Source of the DNA: Yersinia thracica
GTDB taxonomy: Bacteria > Pseudomonadota > Gammaproteobacteria > Enterobacterales > Enterobacteriaceae
Assembly: GCF_902170565.1 (NCBI RefSeq)
Contig: NZ_CABHXX010000095.1
Coordinates: forward strand, 248,001-312,000
Length of the DNA: 64,000 bases
Reading direction: 5' to 3'
Every line of letters begins with the position of its first letter. Positions within the stretch are counted from its first letter, which is position 1. The translations under genes and the position numbers were made by a program. Below the pieces are notes generated by a model. That model ran no database searches and had not been told where the DNA came from. It worked only from the letters and a program-made list of their open reading frames with translations. This document shows positions 20,081 to 28,247 of this stretch, one piece after another.

Positions 20081-20099
20081 AGCCTCCCTTTTTTTGTGT
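20081..20099 (+). repeat. 19-bp direct repeat, right copy
   Basis: Exact copy of 16924-16942. Here the left arm of the ptsG terminator hairpin is absent, so this copy is not a terminator; it marks the far end of the decayed element. Confidence 0.75.
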
Positions 20100-20143
20100 T
20101 CAGAAAGGCTTTTAATGGACATACTTCATTGAGTTAGGGGAGT

Positions 20144-21058
20144 TTACGTGTTTTTAAACTTCCTGATGAGTAATCTCTGCCCCGGGAAATCGATCAGTAC
20201 GGCAAATTTGTTGAGGAAGTTATTGCCGATTAATCCATCAGTGTCCATTTGGTTGAATACCCCGTCTAGCAACACCGCATTAAAACTAATCTCTTTTGTA
20301 CCCATTTCGTTAAGTTGGAAATCTGATGCCACACAACCTTCCATTTCTATATCCCCGATCAATGTTTGGCAAGGGAGACTGACAACCGCAGATTCAAGCC
20401 GTTCTTTCCAAAATACAGATACAGTAGCCCCAGTATCTAAAACCATATTGTATTCTTTAGCATTTTTAGAAATTTTGAGTTCGATCCCTTCTGGCGTCAG
20501 CCGCAATGGTAATGCTATCCAACCATCAGCCATGTTAATGCCTAATGCTTGGGTATTATCCGCAACAGACAGAAGCTGGCTTTTATAGTTAATAAGTACC
20601 GCTTTTTCCTTGAATAAGTCCAAGCCCATGACCATCGAGTTACGGGGTGCTGTTTTCGGGGTGAGAGCCAGCCCCCAGGGACTGAATGTAACACCTTTAA
20701 CATTCTTAAATGTCATGCCATTGATCGAAAGTTGAGGGATATAAAACTTTTCATTGAAAAGCACTTTTCCTGCCAGATCGATAGAGCGGCGTTTTCCCTC
20801 AACGGGCACCAATCCTGGAAGTTGCGCCATAACTTCTTTGGTTAAATGCAGCCCCATTTCGGACCCCGTATCAATTGAAAATGATTGGCGTAAACCATTG
20901 ATTTCAACACTGACCACAGGTACTGCCGTATCATCCCACTCAAAAGGCATATGCATGACTTTTTCTGGTGCGATGGCGCTGAGTGCAGCCGGAGTGGCAA
21001 CAGAAGATAAGAGAACAAATGTCATCGCGGTAATGTGTTTATTAGGTAAAAAGTGCAT
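20144..21058 (-). CDS. Secreted two-DTG aspartyl protease of the RiPP cluster
   Basis: 304-residue protein with an N-terminal signal peptide (hydrophobic AMTFVLLSSVATPAALSA) and two retropepsin-like lobes: SIDTGSE (Asp63) with GLDLF downstream and VLDTGAT (Asp208) with IGNNFL downstream. That is the layout of a single-chain aspartyl protease acting in the periplasm or outside. ATG at 21058 is used because it begins the signal peptide; the gene overlaps the exporter gene by 17 bases, so it is the last gene of the xye operon. A role in trimming the exported peptide is inferred from context; self-protection is an alternative. Confidence 0.8.
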   Translation of the reverse strand: MHFLPNKHITAMTFVLLSSVATPAALSAIAPEKVMHMPFEWDDTAVPVVSVEINGLRQSFSIDTGSEMGLHLTKEVMAQLPGLVPVEGKRRSIDLAGKVLFNEKFYIPQLSINGMTFKNVKGVTFSPWGLALTPKTAPRNSMVMGLDLFKEKAVLINYKSQLLSVADNTQALGINMADGWIALPLRLTPEGIELKISKNAKEYNMVLDTGATVSVFWKERLESAVVSLPCQTLIGDIEMEGCVASDFQLNEMGTKEISFNAVLLDGVFNQMDTDGLIGNNFLNKFAVLIDFPGQRLLIRKFKNT

Positions 21059-23180
21059 AAGGACTTTCCTTTTCCATTTCAGAGTTCCTGCTGAGATCAA
21101 ACACCCGGTCCGCCATGGCAATCATTGTTGGGCGGTGGGCGACAAAAATTCGAGTTATTTTCAATGCGCGTATCGAATCATTAATTCGGGCTTCGTTATC
21201 GACATCCAGGTCACTGGTTGCTTCGTCAAGAAATAATATACGTGGGCGTTTGTACAAGGCGCGCGCCAAAGAAATACGCTGACGTTGCCCACCTGAAAGG
21301 GCATTCCCCATGTCACCGACCATGGTTTCGTACTTCATCGGCATGGTTTCAATTTCAGTATGAATTGAAGCAAGTCGGGCACATTCAAACACCCACTCAT
21401 ACTCAGGCTGTACATCAAATGAACTGATATTTTCAAGTAAAGACCCTGCAAACAGTTTGTCTTCCTGTAACACGTAGGCGATATGTTTGCGGTAGGTACC
21501 CAGGCCTAATTGCCGTATGTCTACGCCATCCAATAAAATAGAACCGCTTTTTGGTGGGGCTAAACCGCCCAGAGTTTTAAGAAGGGTCGATTTTCCACAG
21601 CCTGATGGCCCGACAATGGCAACACTTTCCCCCGCCTTGATAGACAGGCAAACATCTTCAAATACGGCTGGCTCGCCGTCCCCATAGCGATAACTCAGGC
21701 CTTTAACTTCAATACTGCCCGCAAAGAGGCCAGGCGTGACCAAATCTGCCCCGTCGGTATCTGTATCCTGTTCAGGTGTGGCAAGTGCGACTTCTGAAAG
21801 GCGTTCACTGTGCATATCAATCAAGCGGAGTTTGGTAATCGAGTCAATGACGCGGATGGTGCGAGTGACATACATGTCCGAGTAAATCAAGAACGCAAAC
21901 AGCATACCTGTGGTGAGGGGGCCTTCATCAATTAGCTTTGCCCCCAGCCATAATGTTATTGCGGAAGACAGCCCGATTAACAGCAAGCCCACCGTCTGTG
22001 TTGCCAGGTCTATTTTAAACAGGTAGATTTTTGCATTAGCTTCATTGATAACCAGATTGAGCCAATCAGTACGCCGACGTTCTGCCAAATTGAAAATTTT
22101 GACGCACGCGATGCCGCGCACTGTTTCGAGGAAATGTGACTGTTGCTTTGCCTCATGGGCAATCGCCTCCAAATTGGCGGAACGATAGGCGCTGAAAAGA
22201 AAAAATTTGATAACAGCATAGATAATGGATATCAACACGGCGATTGCCGCCAGATGGCCATTGTAAGCCCACATCAAAAATAACAAACCAATGACCACCA
22301 CAATATCCAACAGCGACGCAACCATATCGGCGGTAAATGCATCCTGTACTACTGACAGTGAGTTAAAGCGCGACCTGACATCGCCGACATGACGCTTTTC
22401 GAAGTAGGAAACAGGCAAGCGGATTAAATGACTAAAAAGTCCAGAATTCCATTGAATACCCAATGTGTATTTAACTGACATAACCGTCCAGGCGCGAATT
22501 ATGCTGAGCAAAGCGCGAAAGATTAATAAGGCAATAATTCCCCAGGTTATCAGTGATACAAAATTGATATCGCCGGATCTTAATGCCATGTCGACGGTGA
22601 ATTGAGCAGCCATCGGAACGGTCAGAGCAAGAAGTTCGATACACAATGAGAGGGCCAATATATGCGCTAAAGCACGTGACAGGCCGGATACGTTTTTGAA
22701 CATATCCAGCAGGCGGATGGTCTTTTTTTCAGTCCGACGTTGGAAATGCTGATTAGGCCAAATTTCCAGTGCGATGCCGGTAAAGTGTTGAGATAACTCA
22801 GTCAGAGAGATTTTTCTCTCACCTCTGGCTGGATCAATAATAGTGGCCCCGTGGCGAGAAAACTTCTTTAGTACCACAAAATGGTTAAACGACCAGTGTA
22901 GGATACACGGTGTTTTGAGTTGTCGGGCTGCATCTAAATCGGCTTGAACAGGACGTGACCCCAAGGATAAGCGATCTGCCAGCTCAATAAGATTGCGTAG
23001 ACTCATGCCTTTCAGAGACACTTGATAATGTTTACGCAGCGCCTGGAGATCTATATTAAGGCCATAATAACCCGCAATCATTGCTATGCATGCCAACCCA
23101 CACTCCGTTGCCTCTGTTTGCATCACCACGGGTAGGCGCTGTCGAAGAGCCTCAAAGTAACCTTTCATGGCAATTATCAT
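21042..23180 (-). CDS. Peptidase-containing ABC exporter (C39 type)
   Basis: 712-residue bacteriocin-type exporter that cleaves double-glycine leaders while exporting the peptide. The N-terminal C39 peptidase has QTEATECGLAC (Cys27), FNHFVV (His100) and IIDPARG (Asp116), so it looks active. A six-helix membrane domain (about 155-440) follows, then the ATPase with GPSGCGKST, LSGGQRQR and ILFLDEATSDLD. The start at 23180 overlaps the hlyD stop as ATGA, which indicates coupling. Partner of the adjacent HlyD-type adaptor. Confidence 0.93.
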   Translation of the reverse strand: MIIAMKGYFEALRQRLPVVMQTEATECGLACIAMIAGYYGLNIDLQALRKHYQVSLKGMSLRNLIELADRLSLGSRPVQADLDAARQLKTPCILHWSFNHFVVLKKFSRHGATIIDPARGERKISLTELSQHFTGIALEIWPNQHFQRRTEKKTIRLLDMFKNVSGLSRALAHILALSLCIELLALTVPMAAQFTVDMALRSGDINFVSLITWGIIALLIFRALLSIIRAWTVMSVKYTLGIQWNSGLFSHLIRLPVSYFEKRHVGDVRSRFNSLSVVQDAFTADMVASLLDIVVVIGLLFLMWAYNGHLAAIAVLISIIYAVIKFFLFSAYRSANLEAIAHEAKQQSHFLETVRGIACVKIFNLAERRRTDWLNLVINEANAKIYLFKIDLATQTVGLLLIGLSSAITLWLGAKLIDEGPLTTGMLFAFLIYSDMYVTRTIRVIDSITKLRLIDMHSERLSEVALATPEQDTDTDGADLVTPGLFAGSIEVKGLSYRYGDGEPAVFEDVCLSIKAGESVAIVGPSGCGKSTLLKTLGGLAPPKSGSILLDGVDIRQLGLGTYRKHIAYVLQEDKLFAGSLLENISSFDVQPEYEWVFECARLASIHTEIETMPMKYETMVGDMGNALSGGQRQRISLARALYKRPRILFLDEATSDLDVDNEARINDSIRALKITRIFVAHRPTMIAMADRVFDLSRNSEMEKESPYALFT

Positions 23181-24460
23181 GCGGCTTCTCCAGAGTGACC
23201 TTGAACCCTGTGACGAGCACTTTTGAGGGGCAAAAGAAGCCATTCATAGAGCGGCCGTTTTCTAATGAAAACATCTGTTTTAACACCGATCCCTGGCCGC
23301 AAAGGGTAAGTTTCCCCCGCCATCACTACCCTGTTGTTTTTGGGGCTGATGCGTACTTGAAAATAGTGTCGTGGGGACTGCTGGGCTTGCTCGCCATCCC
23401 TGCTTAAGTGCTGTTTGACTGAGGTGGTGGATATTGATCTGACAATGCCGTCATATTGACCAAACCATTGGTAGGGATAGGCGTCGAACCGTAATCTTAC
23501 GGTCTGGCCTTCACGCAACTCGCCGATGGCGTCAGCGGTGGCGAAGATTTCCACTTCAGCTTGCCCTGATGTTGGCACAACACTGGCTAACTCCTGGGTT
23601 GCTCGAATAGTGTTGCCGGTTAATCCTGTAATGCCGGTTAACCGGCCTTCGATCGGAGACGTTATTTGCAACTCCCGCTGCTCTTCAGTAGAAACTAAAT
23701 CCAGATCCAAGCGTGCAGTTTGACGGCGTAGATTCTCCAGCGAAGCATCAAGTTCAGTTTGGATTGCTGCTAGTCGTGCTTTTATGTTGACGGTTTCTCC
23801 TTGCAACTTTACCTTTTCGCGCTGATAGGTCTTGAATTGAACGGAGGCACTGTAGTATTCAGAACGACGGCCCATATATTCCGTTTCAAGGGCAATTCCT
23901 TGGCGAACCAATTCTTTGAAATGCTGTGCTTTTTCCAATAGCCACGATGTTTGTTGTGCAGATTTGCCAATCAAATCATCCATTTTTTGCTGCTCGGCTT
24001 CCTTATTTTTCAAACTTAAAAGGAGAAAGTTTCGCTCGATATCTGCTGCCGCAGATTTGAGTTTTGTCTCCCGTTCAATGGCCGTTTTCTGCGATTTTAG
24101 CGCTGCTGCTTTCTCATCACTTGTTCTGCCAAACTCTGTCTGCGTTTCCATATTGACGATATAAATCACGTCGCCCGCGCGAACGGTTTTCCCTTCTTCA
24201 GCCAGACTGCGGACAATAACGCCATCCCGTGGGGCGGTTATTCGTGCCACGGCAGGGTGATGGACAACAGACCCCGTGAGATGGGTTTTTTGGGTGTAAG
24301 TCCCCATCACCAGGAATGCTATCAAGCAGGCAATAAGCGCCAGAGCAAGTATTGCCCAAATAGAAGCGCCTATTGGGATATTGACTTGTGGATTACCCAG
24401 CCAGTGATGTGCTTTGTGCTCTATCGCTTCCTGTCTGAAAATCGCAGATTTATTGATCAA
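23177..24460 (-). CDS. HlyD-family membrane fusion protein
   Basis: Periplasmic adaptor that links the C39 exporter to an outer-membrane channel. One membrane segment near residues 30-52 (AILALALIACLIAFLVMG), a lipoyl/barrel half (ITAPRDGVIVRSL), a long coiled coil (about 130-270) and the second half with TSPIEGRLTGITG and LRFDAYPYQWFGQYDG. Start is TTG at 24460, with GGGAG nine bases upstream; no better in-frame start exists. 427 residues. No TolC-like gene is present, so a chromosomal TolC is presumably shared. Confidence 0.9.
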   Translation of the reverse strand: MINKSAIFRQEAIEHKAHHWLGNPQVNIPIGASIWAILALALIACLIAFLVMGTYTQKTHLTGSVVHHPAVARITAPRDGVIVRSLAEEGKTVRAGDVIYIVNMETQTEFGRTSDEKAAALKSQKTAIERETKLKSAAADIERNFLLLSLKNKEAEQQKMDDLIGKSAQQTSWLLEKAQHFKELVRQGIALETEYMGRRSEYYSASVQFKTYQREKVKLQGETVNIKARLAAIQTELDASLENLRRQTARLDLDLVSTEEQRELQITSPIEGRLTGITGLTGNTIRATQELASVVPTSGQAEVEIFATADAIGELREGQTVRLRFDAYPYQWFGQYDGIVRSISTTSVKQHLSRDGEQAQQSPRHYFQVRISPKNNRVVMAGETYPLRPGIGVKTDVFIRKRPLYEWLLLPLKSARHRVQGHSGEAA

Positions 24461-24494
24461 TTTACAGGCGCTCCCTCACCATATGTTCCAAAAC

Positions 24495-25679
24495 TTATCG
24501 CCCAATTGCTGTCATAATGCGCTCTTCCTTGATGCCCATATTGAGTAGGTGTGCAGCGGCGCGGCTGAGGAAACTTCTCATGGAATAGCAATAAACAGAC
24601 TTGCGGTCGAAGCGGGTTTCAGGTGAAAAACGATTCATAATACGACCTCCAGCACAGACGTTTTCCCAAATGCAACCGTTGCATTCATGGGGCAGAGCTT
24701 GGCCGACTGACGCGTACTCCTGGAACTGAGGGCTATTAAGTGCATCAGTTAGGCTGATTTCAGAAACATGACCAATGGGATTGAAAATTCTGTCTGATGT
24801 GGCGCGTAAGGTATCATCCACACGAATAAAACCATCTGAACCCACGGTGAATGCGTATGCCCCAGTGGCGCTGGGTGAATGCCCTAAAATTCCTTGATGC
24901 TTTGTACCGAGCAAATGAGCTAAGTGTGTTTGAAAAAGGCGGACAAAAATATTAGGGTTGCTGTCCTTGAACCATTCATCCAAAGCTTCATTTAGGAAGC
25001 GGCTAATACCAACAGGGTCAATATTAGTGTCATGATAACAATCGTCTGGCACCAGAAAATCAAAACCATAAACCTTTAATTCGTCCACAAAATGACGATA
25101 TATCTCAGCACCATTTGCTTGAGCATTCGCGACACATAAAACCCCCGGTGCCGATGGAATACGGCCTTGCTTATGAGCATGTTGGAGTATACGCAAACCA
25201 CGCACTGTCGCCTCGTAAGTGCTACGCCCTTTGGTATCTAAACGATGCCTGTCATTAATATGTTTCGGGCCATCAATAGAAATACTTGCGTTCACAGAAT
25301 ATTTTTCAAATAGTGATATCCATTCTTCATCAATAAGTGTGCCGTTAGTTTGCAATGCGAATCTGATATTAGTCTTCGAGTATCTTCCTGTCAGTAATCG
25401 CTCACACATTTTGGCGAAGTTTTCTTTTTTCATCAATAACGGTTCCCCCCCATGGAAATCAATTTGTAGGGTACCGATTTTATATTCCCGACATGCTGTG
25501 TGAAGAAATTCAGCTAAGTCATTAATGTTTCTATCTGACAATCTGGCGGGGCTGTTATTAGCCGCCGGATTACCTTTATTGAATACATAGCAATAATCAC
25601 AATTAATATTACAGCGTTCGCTTATTTTTAATATTATTTCAAGGTGTTGGATGCTTTGAATGTTTAATTGATTGACCAT
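24495..25679 (-). CDS. xyeB: Radical SAM/SPASM peptide maturase, XyeB family
   Basis: 394-residue radical SAM enzyme. The SAM-cluster motif CNINCDYC (Cys23, Cys27, Cys30) lies near the N-terminus and the C-terminal SPASM domain has CNGCIWENVC (Cys333, 336, 342) and Cys364 for auxiliary clusters. Enzymes of the XyeB family join an aromatic ring carbon to the beta carbon of the residue two positions later, making three-residue cyclophanes. ATG at 25679 with GGAGT upstream is preferred over an upstream in-frame start that overlaps xyeA. It lies 83 bases after xyeA, separated by a hairpin. Confidence 0.92.
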   Translation of the reverse strand: MVNQLNIQSIQHLEIILKISERCNINCDYCYVFNKGNPAANNSPARLSDRNINDLAEFLHTACREYKIGTLQIDFHGGEPLLMKKENFAKMCERLLTGRYSKTNIRFALQTNGTLIDEEWISLFEKYSVNASISIDGPKHINDRHRLDTKGRSTYEATVRGLRILQHAHKQGRIPSAPGVLCVANAQANGAEIYRHFVDELKVYGFDFLVPDDCYHDTNIDPVGISRFLNEALDEWFKDSNPNIFVRLFQTHLAHLLGTKHQGILGHSPSATGAYAFTVGSDGFIRVDDTLRATSDRIFNPIGHVSEISLTDALNSPQFQEYASVGQALPHECNGCIWENVCAGGRIMNRFSPETRFDRKSVYCYSMRSFLSRAAAHLLNMGIKEERIMTAIGR

Positions 25680-25733
25680 AACTTTGCACTCCTTTCCAGA
25701 TGATAAATCTCTGGATTTTTGCGGGCCTGAGTA

Positions 25734-25754
25734 AGGGCCGCCATAAGCGGCCCT
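25734..25754 (-). promoter_or_regulatory. Hairpin between xyeA and xyeB
   Basis: Perfect 8-bp GC-rich stem AGGGCCGC / GCGGCCCT with a 5-base loop, 8 bases after the xyeA stop. In the transcript it is followed by a short A-rich stretch, not a T run, so it looks like an mRNA-stability or attenuation element rather than a full terminator. It would favour more precursor than enzyme. Confidence 0.6.
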
Positions 25755-25762
25755 CGGTGAGA

Positions 25763-25918
25763 TTAAAAACTTTTTGGCCAGTTTACAAAAGCATTCACCC
25801 AACCGCCTGCTATCTTGTCGAGAATACTGTCTGCAAGATGCTGAGGTTGACTCTTTTTAGTATTACAAATGTTAATGACTGTCTTAGTTTCATTGATTTC
25901 TTTTTGTAAGCGAGACAT
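25763..25918 (-). CDS. xyeA: RiPP precursor peptide, XyeA family
   Basis: 51-codon gene. The leader (residues 1-39) begins MSRLQKEINE and ends LDKIAGG, a double-glycine site suited to the C39 exporter in the same operon. The 12-residue core WVNAFVNWPKSF contains three aromatic-x-N/K motifs, WVN, FVN and WPK, the substrates of XyeB-type cyclophane formation. GGAGG lies 8-12 bases before the ATG. The single leader Cys18 has no obvious role. The family (Xenorhabdus, Yersinia, Erwinia) is known; the product of this copy is predicted, not demonstrated. Confidence 0.93.
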   Translation of the reverse strand: MSRLQKEINETKTVINICNTKKSQPQHLADSILDKIAGGWVNAFVNWPKSF

Positions 25919-26102
25919 AGTTTATTCCTCCATTGATTACGAGTGCCAATAGATGAATGATTGGCAGTCCATTAAGGAAAGCATTTTTAACCAGTCTTGT
26001 TCCTGAGTTATGAAAATAAATCAACCATATAAATTTAATATTGTGATTAAATGTAGTAACCCACTCTCTTACTTTCCTTGCAAGAGAAATATCATTTTGC
26101 AC
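25890..26102 (-). CDS. Doubtful 70-codon frame overlapping the xyeA start
   Basis: MQNDISLARKVREWVTTFNH begins at 26102 with GGAG ten bases upstream and ends inside xyeA in another frame (29-base overlap). It has a hydrophobic stretch (LPIIHLLALVI) but no recognised similarity. It may be a translated leader for xyeA or simply an open frame in AT-rich DNA. Confidence 0.2.
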   Translation of the reverse strand: MQNDISLARKVREWVTTFNHNIKFIWLIYFHNSGTRLVKNAFLNGLPIIHLLALVINGGINYVSLTKRNQ

Positions 26103-26307
26103 GGTTCTCCGTCAAGAAATAATAATTATTTATTTTCCTCGCTTAATGGAAGTGGTTAAATAACGTTGTTAAATGATGAAGTTAATTATAGATGTTAATA
26201 TGAGCTGATATTTTTATATTTAATTTAAATTAAATATCCATATAAAAGAAACTCACTGCCTTTTATTTAATTAATGTTTATTTTGAATGAATTCTGGTTA
26301 TTCACCA
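25919..26307 (-). promoter_or_regulatory. AT-rich region upstream of the xye operon
   Basis: 389 bases between the sgrR-like stop and xyeA, strongly AT-rich, the likely promoter region of the five-gene operon. On the minus strand TTGACG with GATATT 16 bases later (near 26112-26085) is a weak promoter candidate. AT-richness is the usual setting for H-NS silencing (inference). Apart from the doubtful 25890-26102 frame I see no gene. Confidence 0.45.
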
Positions 26308-28098
26308 TTATTCCGGTTCCAGCCAGGTTGTTTGAAAATCAAACCAACCCAGATTATTGAGGTGTGCACCTTGGGCGTGTTCGGGGGCTTTTAGGCGCAT
26401 CCAGTGGTGGAATAAAGGTTGTAACCAACCCCCGGCTATCACCTCCCTGATTAGCTGCTCGCTGCTAAGGGTTTGGTTGCGCCAATCATGCAGATAAGCT
26501 TGTAAACTTGCTTCGTCACCACCAGTAATAGATTGGCGCAGCAGCGGGGAGCCCAATAACCATGCGCCAACATTCCATTCTTCGGGAACCGCAAAGTTTA
26601 CTGTGCCTAGCCATAAATCGACATTGGCCTCGCCCTTGGCCCAAGTGATGTAATCCAGCTGTATGACGGCCAATTTAATCCCTTGAGCGGCCAGAATATG
26701 AGTCATTTCAGTGACCAGCATCGCGTATTCTGGGTGCTGAGCATGATAAGCCAGAGTTAGCACCGGCCTATCCTCTGATTCTACCGCGCTGTCAATGGGG
26801 AACGGAGGGCACTCATCCCCTGAATCTATGCCGTGAAACCAGGTGGGTAAGACACTGGTAGCGGGTACCCAGAAGGGGCGAATGGGCTCAATTAGGCGTT
26901 GGATGAGATGATAAGGATTAAGCGTTTTTCGCAACCAGCGGCGCTGTTTAATGCTGTGCCAGTGCGGTGAGCGGCTGTCACACAGCAAAAAATATCCGCC
27001 GCGCTCCAGAAACATTTCTTGCGTTGAGTCTGAGGGTTTACCGGTCAGGCTGGCGGCAGAGCCAGATACATAGTCAATATCACTGATACTGGAGCTTAAC
27101 CAGGTGGCACTTTGGATATTTGCCATGCTCAATTGCTCTGATAGCACAGCGGGCGTGCCGGAGGGCGGGCGGGCTAAATCCGGGAAGATAAGCACTTCAA
27201 CTTCATCCAGCAGGCCACGAAAACCAAAATAGTGGTCAAAGGATTTCATCTGCAAGTGCCAGTCACCATTTTCAGCCACTCGGTAAGGCCCGGTTCCCAC
27301 CGGGTGAGAAGCAAAATCCGGCTGTGCGGCATGATTTTCCGGCAAAATCAGGGCGCTGTGATGGGCCAGTAGCTGGGGAAAGCGGGGATCCGGCTGATTA
27401 AGTTCAATCACCACACTGAGTGGCCCGTGCTGACTCACTTTTTGAATATGCGAAAACAGCGGTAAAGTTGCACAGCGGGTTAATGAACTGACCACATCAC
27501 GGCTGGAAAGCTCTCGACCATCATGGAATTGCACCGCTGGACGTAAATAAAAACGCCAGTGTAATGGGTCGAGCATCCGCCATTTGTGGGCTAAATCGGT
27601 TGTGACCTCGCCGTCTTCCTCTTTTATCCGTGTCAGTCCGTTAAAAATTTGTCGGACTAAGTGCAATTCAGAGCGGCGTAAGGGCGTACCGGGGTAAAGA
27701 TTTGACATAGTGCGGTAGTAGGGGATGCGCAGGGCTTGATAGTCATCGCGTATCCGATACCCTAACTTGGCCCGCAGCAGTGGGGTAATCAGCTGTTTAT
27801 CTTCCCCTAATAAGGCAATGGCTTCATTAAAACCGCCGGAATCCAATAACTGTTCCGCTTTTTCAATTAAAAGTTGATGAGTATTCCGCAATAGTTGCAA
27901 ATGTGACCGGCGGCCACGACCCGCTTCTGCTTGCCATATTAGCCAGCCTGCTTGTTGCATTTGAACCAGTAATGTCCGCATATGGCGCTTGGTGCAGCTA
28001 AGTTTATCCGCGAGTTCTTGCAGTGTAATCTCAACCGGTTGTATCCCAACCTGATTGAGTAATCGCAAATATTGTTGTTCAAGGCGGCGGCTGGTCAT
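26308..28098 (-). CDS. SgrR-family transcriptional regulator with solute-binding domain
   Basis: 596-residue protein resembling E. coli SgrR along its length: an N-terminal winged helix (LQELADKLSCTKRHMRTLLVQMQQAGWLIWQ split over residues 29-60), an AEAGRGRRS link, and a C-terminal family-5 solute-binding domain (RRSELHLVRQIFNGLTRI, LHWRFYLRPAVQFHDGRE, HPVGTGPYRV, NNLGWFDFQT). Such proteins sense a small molecule and regulate transcription. ATG at 28098 aligns with the SgrR start; a TTG 24 bases upstream is possible. Divergent from the AroE-like gene, its likely target. No SgrS RNA is seen in the 149-base gap. Confidence 0.85.
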   Translation of the reverse strand: MTSRRLEQQYLRLLNQVGIQPVEITLQELADKLSCTKRHMRTLLVQMQQAGWLIWQAEAGRGRRSHLQLLRNTHQLLIEKAEQLLDSGGFNEAIALLGEDKQLITPLLRAKLGYRIRDDYQALRIPYYRTMSNLYPGTPLRRSELHLVRQIFNGLTRIKEEDGEVTTDLAHKWRMLDPLHWRFYLRPAVQFHDGRELSSRDVVSSLTRCATLPLFSHIQKVSQHGPLSVVIELNQPDPRFPQLLAHHSALILPENHAAQPDFASHPVGTGPYRVAENGDWHLQMKSFDHYFGFRGLLDEVEVLIFPDLARPPSGTPAVLSEQLSMANIQSATWLSSSISDIDYVSGSAASLTGKPSDSTQEMFLERGGYFLLCDSRSPHWHSIKQRRWLRKTLNPYHLIQRLIEPIRPFWVPATSVLPTWFHGIDSGDECPPFPIDSAVESEDRPVLTLAYHAQHPEYAMLVTEMTHILAAQGIKLAVIQLDYITWAKGEANVDLWLGTVNFAVPEEWNVGAWLLGSPLLRQSITGGDEASLQAYLHDWRNQTLSSEQLIREVIAGGWLQPLFHHWMRLKAPEHAQGAHLNNLGWFDFQTTWLEPE

Positions 28099-28247
28099 AA
28101 AAGAGGAACCTAATTGAGTCAAACTCAGCAGTTTTATATCTCATCTTTTTAGCCGATAATTTTCTCTACAGCAAGCATTTGTGTCCCCAGCACTTTTTAT
28201 CAGGACGGGGCCACAGATAAAGCGCCAGGATTATTTGAGGTAAGAAA

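Noticed and set aside
28099-28247. Looked for an SgrS RNA between the sgrR-like and aroE-like genes
   Set aside because: The gap is shorter than SgrS, lacks its 3' hairpin with T run and lacks the ptsG-pairing sequence.
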